Source of the DNA: a bacterium
GTDB lineage: Bacteria; Patescibacteriota; Minisyncoccia; Moranbacterales; UBA2206
Length of the DNA: 57,175 nt
Direction of reading: 5' to 3'
Assembly (NCBI GenBank): GCA_030654225.1
Contig: JAURXY010000017.1
Location: 1-57,175, forward strand
Shown: positions 52,755 to 57,175 of the stretch, in pieces
Numbering within the stretch: position 1 is the stretch's first letter
Layout of the letters: every line of letters begins with the position of its first letter
Notes under the pieces: generated by a model
Told to the model about the DNA's origin: nothing
Seen by the model: only the letters and a program-made list of their open reading frames with translations
Databases searched by the model: none
Position numbers and translations under genes: made by a program

Positions 52755-53852
52755 TCAAACTTCTCTTTTGATAATATATTCAGCCAATCCTTCCATAAAA
52801 AACTTGGCTTCCTGATTTTTAAATTCAATTTTTTTGAGCGCCTCGAGTGACTGCACCACAAAATTTTGGGCTAAATTTTGACTATATTCCAATGAGCCAG
52901 TTTCTTTGATGATTTGTCTAAATTCTTCCAGTTCATTTTTGGTCAAATCTTTTTTGCCTAAATATTTTTCCAAAATTGTTTTTTGCTTTTCATTTCCTTT
53001 TTCCAAGGCCTTTAGCAAAAGCAATGTTTGTTTTCCTTCAGACACATCTGATCCAACTGGCTTGCCAGTTTTCTTTTCGTCACCAAAAATTCCCAGGATG
53101 TCATCTCTGATTTGAAAAGCTTTTCCCAACGGCAAAGAATAGGCACTGAAGGCATCCAGACTTTTTTCATTTGAATTACCGCTCAAAATACTGCCGAAAT
53201 GAAGAGGTCCTTCAAAAGTATAGCGTGATGTTTTTCCTTCAAACATATGAAGAATTTCTTTTTCATTAGTTCGTCCACGATTTTCCATCACTACATCCAG
53301 CATTTCTCCGGCGCAAGTGATATACACAATGTTTTGCATCTTGTCCAGCGCTTTAATAATTATTTCTGGAGAAAATTTTGAGTTAAAAATTATTTCATTA
53401 GCCATCGCATAAGCAATGTCACCCGTGATAATCGCCATTGAATTTCCAAAATGCGCACTGTCTTCCTTGGACTTGGAAATTATCCTTTGTCCGATTTTTT
53501 TGTATTTTTCGTGTACTGTGGTGATGCCATGTCTTTTTTCATCGCGGTCGATAATGTCATCGTGAATCAAAAGAAAACTGTGAATTATCTCCAAACTCAT
53601 AGAAACTTCCAAAATTCTTTCGTTGTCTTGCCCACCACTAGCCAAATAGCCAAAATAGACCAACGCCGGTCGAATTCTTTTTCCGCCCGCCAGCGTAAAA
53701 TCCGCAATCATCTTGATCGCTTGACTCGCCAAAAAATCAACCTCCTTGGCTTTTTCAATTTTTTGATCAAAATATTTTTCCAAACAGGGATCAAATCGTC
53801 CCTTATACTTTTTCAAAATTTCAATTGCGTCCATAACAATATTTTTATTCAA
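52755..53852 (-). CDS. Polyprenyl (geranylgeranyl-type) diphosphate synthase
   Basis: GGKRIRPALVYFGY; LLIHDDIIDRDEKRHG (DDxxD); FQIRDDILGIFGDEKKTGKPVGSD. Confidence 0.93.
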   Translation of the reverse strand: MNKNIVMDAIEILKKYKGRFDPCLEKYFDQKIEKAKEVDFLASQAIKMIADFTLAGGKRIRPALVYFGYLASGGQDNERILEVSMSLEIIHSFLLIHDDIIDRDEKRHGITTVHEKYKKIGQRIISKSKEDSAHFGNSMAIITGDIAYAMANEIIFNSKFSPEIIIKALDKMQNIVYITCAGEMLDVVMENRGRTNEKEILHMFEGKTSRYTFEGPLHFGSILSGNSNEKSLDAFSAYSLPLGKAFQIRDDILGIFGDEKKTGKPVGSDVSEGKQTLLLLKALEKGNEKQKTILEKYLGKKDLTKNELEEFRQIIKETGSLEYSQNLAQNFVVQSLEALKKIEFKNQEAKFFMEGLAEYIIKREV

Positions 53853-53905
53853 ATAACAACTAAAATAAGCCTATCAAAAAATAGCATCTTTAGCAAGAAA
53901 AAAAA

Positions 53906-53940
53906 TCAGGCGCTTTCATAAAGATAACGCCCGATTTTTA
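53906..53940 (-). terminator. Probable groL terminator
   Basis: minus-strand ATCGGGCG...CGCCTGATTTTTTTT hairpin and T-tract. Confidence 0.65.
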
Positions 53941-53951
53941 TTAAGCTTTTT

Positions 53952-55710
<1,759 letters not shown>

Positions 55711-55720
55711 GATTATTTAA

Positions 55721-56011
55721 TTATTCTAATATCCCCAAAATATCTCCTTCGCTAATCAACAAATATTTTTCTTCATCAATTTTTATCTCATCTGGAGAAT
55801 ATTTTTTGAACATTACTTTGTCGCCAACTTTCACACCCATTGGTTTTAATTGTCCATTATCCATAATTTTCCCCGGACCCACTGCCAACACTTCTCCCTT
55901 TTCCGGTTTTTCCTTATTAGCATTGTCAGGTAAAAAAATTCCTGACGCAGTAGTTTCTTCCGCGCTCATTGGCTTCACGACTACATTGTCATGCAACGGT
56001 TTCAATTTCAT
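55721..56011 (-). CDS. groS: Co-chaperonin GroES
   Basis: LKPLHDNVVVKPMSAEETTASGIFLPDNA. Confidence 0.98.
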   Translation of the reverse strand: MKLKPLHDNVVVKPMSAEETTASGIFLPDNANKEKPEKGEVLAVGPGKIMDNGQLKPMGVKVGDKVMFKKYSPDEIKIDEEKYLLISEGDILGILE

Positions 56012-56033
56012 ATTTTTAAAAAATTAATAATTA

Positions 56034-56060
56034 TTAGCACTCGCATCATTCGACTGCTAA
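56034..56060. promoter_or_regulatory. CIRCE operator (HrcA binding site) upstream of groS
   Basis: TTAGCACTC-N9-GACTGCTAA; one mismatch to TTAGCACTC-N9-GAGTGCTAA. Confidence 0.9.
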
Positions 56061-56105
56061 TTTATATTGTATAGAAAAATTGGAGAGTGTCAAGGCACTT
56101 TAAAT

Positions 56106-56987
56106 TTAATGATTTTTATAATATTTTATATAATTATCTTTAAATGGATAATTATCCCACAAGAAATTAATGTTTTCTTGTAATATATTACCAACTATTT
56201 TTGCATGATTTTTGTCATTAAAGCTAGGTACTCCGACAACATTACCGTCCGGAAGAATTAACACGCATTGCCCTTCGAGAGACCAATCTATTACATTCAT
56301 ACCTAAATTCCACGATTCTCTTTGGGCAATATTAGATATCTTATCAAAACTATTTTTTATATTTATGAATGGTTCGTATTCTTTGTCATATATAGGGTGA
56401 GCTCGTCCTCTGGAAATTAATGAGAAAAAATAAAGTTTTTCAACCTTATGTTTCTCGCATATTTTAGCAATATCAAGCATTGTAGAATAATTTTTAACAA
56501 ATATAGACGCAACTACTGAGACTGGCACGCCTAATTTTGTTGCTATATTAATACTTTCCACTACTCTTTTAAAGCCATCTTTATTTTGAACGATTTCATT
56601 GTGAATGTTTTCCGTCCCATGTAAACTAAATCTTATATTATCAATATATGGTTTTATTTCTATTAATTTTTCCTCATTAAGAATAAATCCATTCGTTGAA
56701 AGAGTGACAAGCATTTTTTTATTATGAGCATACTGCATTATTTCAACAATATCATTCCTGAGCAAAGGCTCCCCTCCCGTAATGCAAATTTTATTTAAAC
56801 CTCCTCCTGATAGTTTATCAATTATTTTTTTTATCACATCCAAAGACAATTCTTGTATTTTTTCAGACTCACAACAGTGCACACAGTGCAAATTGCAATT
56901 GCGAGTGACTCGCAATGCAATGTTTATAAAAGAATTGACTTTTTTTTCAGAAAATTTATAGGAATCTTTTTTAATATTATATTTCAT
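56106..56987 (-). CDS. Radical SAM protein (MoaA/SPASM-like fold)
   Basis: RVTRNCNLHCVHCCESE (CxxxCxxC); KICITGGEPLLRNDIVEIM; start taken at MKYNIKKDS. Confidence 0.85.
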   Translation of the reverse strand: MKYNIKKDSYKFSEKKVNSFINIALRVTRNCNLHCVHCCESEKIQELSLDVIKKIIDKLSGGGLNKICITGGEPLLRNDIVEIMQYAHNKKMLVTLSTNGFILNEEKLIEIKPYIDNIRFSLHGTENIHNEIVQNKDGFKRVVESINIATKLGVPVSVVASIFVKNYSTMLDIAKICEKHKVEKLYFFSLISRGRAHPIYDKEYEPFINIKNSFDKISNIAQRESWNLGMNVIDWSLEGQCVLILPDGNVVGVPSFNDKNHAKIVGNILQENINFLWDNYPFKDNYIKYYKNH

Positions 56988-57175
56988 CTTTTTTCCCTTA
57001 AATAAAGCGTTTTTTAGAGTTATCCACCAGCCCGCAGTATATTCCAATCCTAAGATAAGACTGAACGAGGGTCATTTTCAAAAATGGACTCACTGAGTTA
57101 ATTTGTTAATTTATGACTAATTTTTTTAAATAATTTATCCTTGGCATCCATCATCTTTTTACCAAAACTGTTATC

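Overview
57 kb of a compact, AT-rich bacterial chromosome using the standard stop code. Gene content and style suggest Candidate Phyla Radiation / Patescibacteria (inference). Most of it is housekeeping: gpmI-eno-pgk, mraY, dac, scpB/scpA, smc, rnc, nusB, rpmF, a split comEC, nrdG/nrdD/nrdR, ftsZ/ftsA, ybeY, rpsU, hisS, lepB, LCP, pth, rarA, mltG, pcm, malic enzyme, trxB/trxA, uppS, polyprenyl synthase, groL/groS with CIRCE. The accessory highlight is a complete diversity-generating retroelement (DGR) at about 42.3-50.2 kb. It has a reverse transcriptase, an Avd-like helical protein, one 121-bp template repeat (TR 48827-48947) and two 121-bp variable repeats (VR1 44359-44479, VR2 49229-49349) at the 3' ends of two paralogous cytosolic target genes. 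I aligned TR/VR by hand: all 32 substitutions (17 in VR1, 15 in VR2) fall at adenines of the coding-strand TR. The RT and one target are in an apparent operon with a HExxH + vWA protein and a MoxR-like AAA+ ATPase, and the avd gene is head-to-head with RT (9-bp overlap of start regions) and antisense to the TR-RT spacer. Other points of interest: a stand-alone zinc-ribbon/glycyl-radical 'spare part' ORF beside nrdD, an apparently hinge-less SMC, a PGK with replaced substrate-site residues, palindromic elements inserted in frame in at least five conserved genes, a 97-bp MITE-like repeat pair, a RAYT with matching inverted repeats between ftsA and ftsZ, and giant Cys-rich repeat exoproteins.
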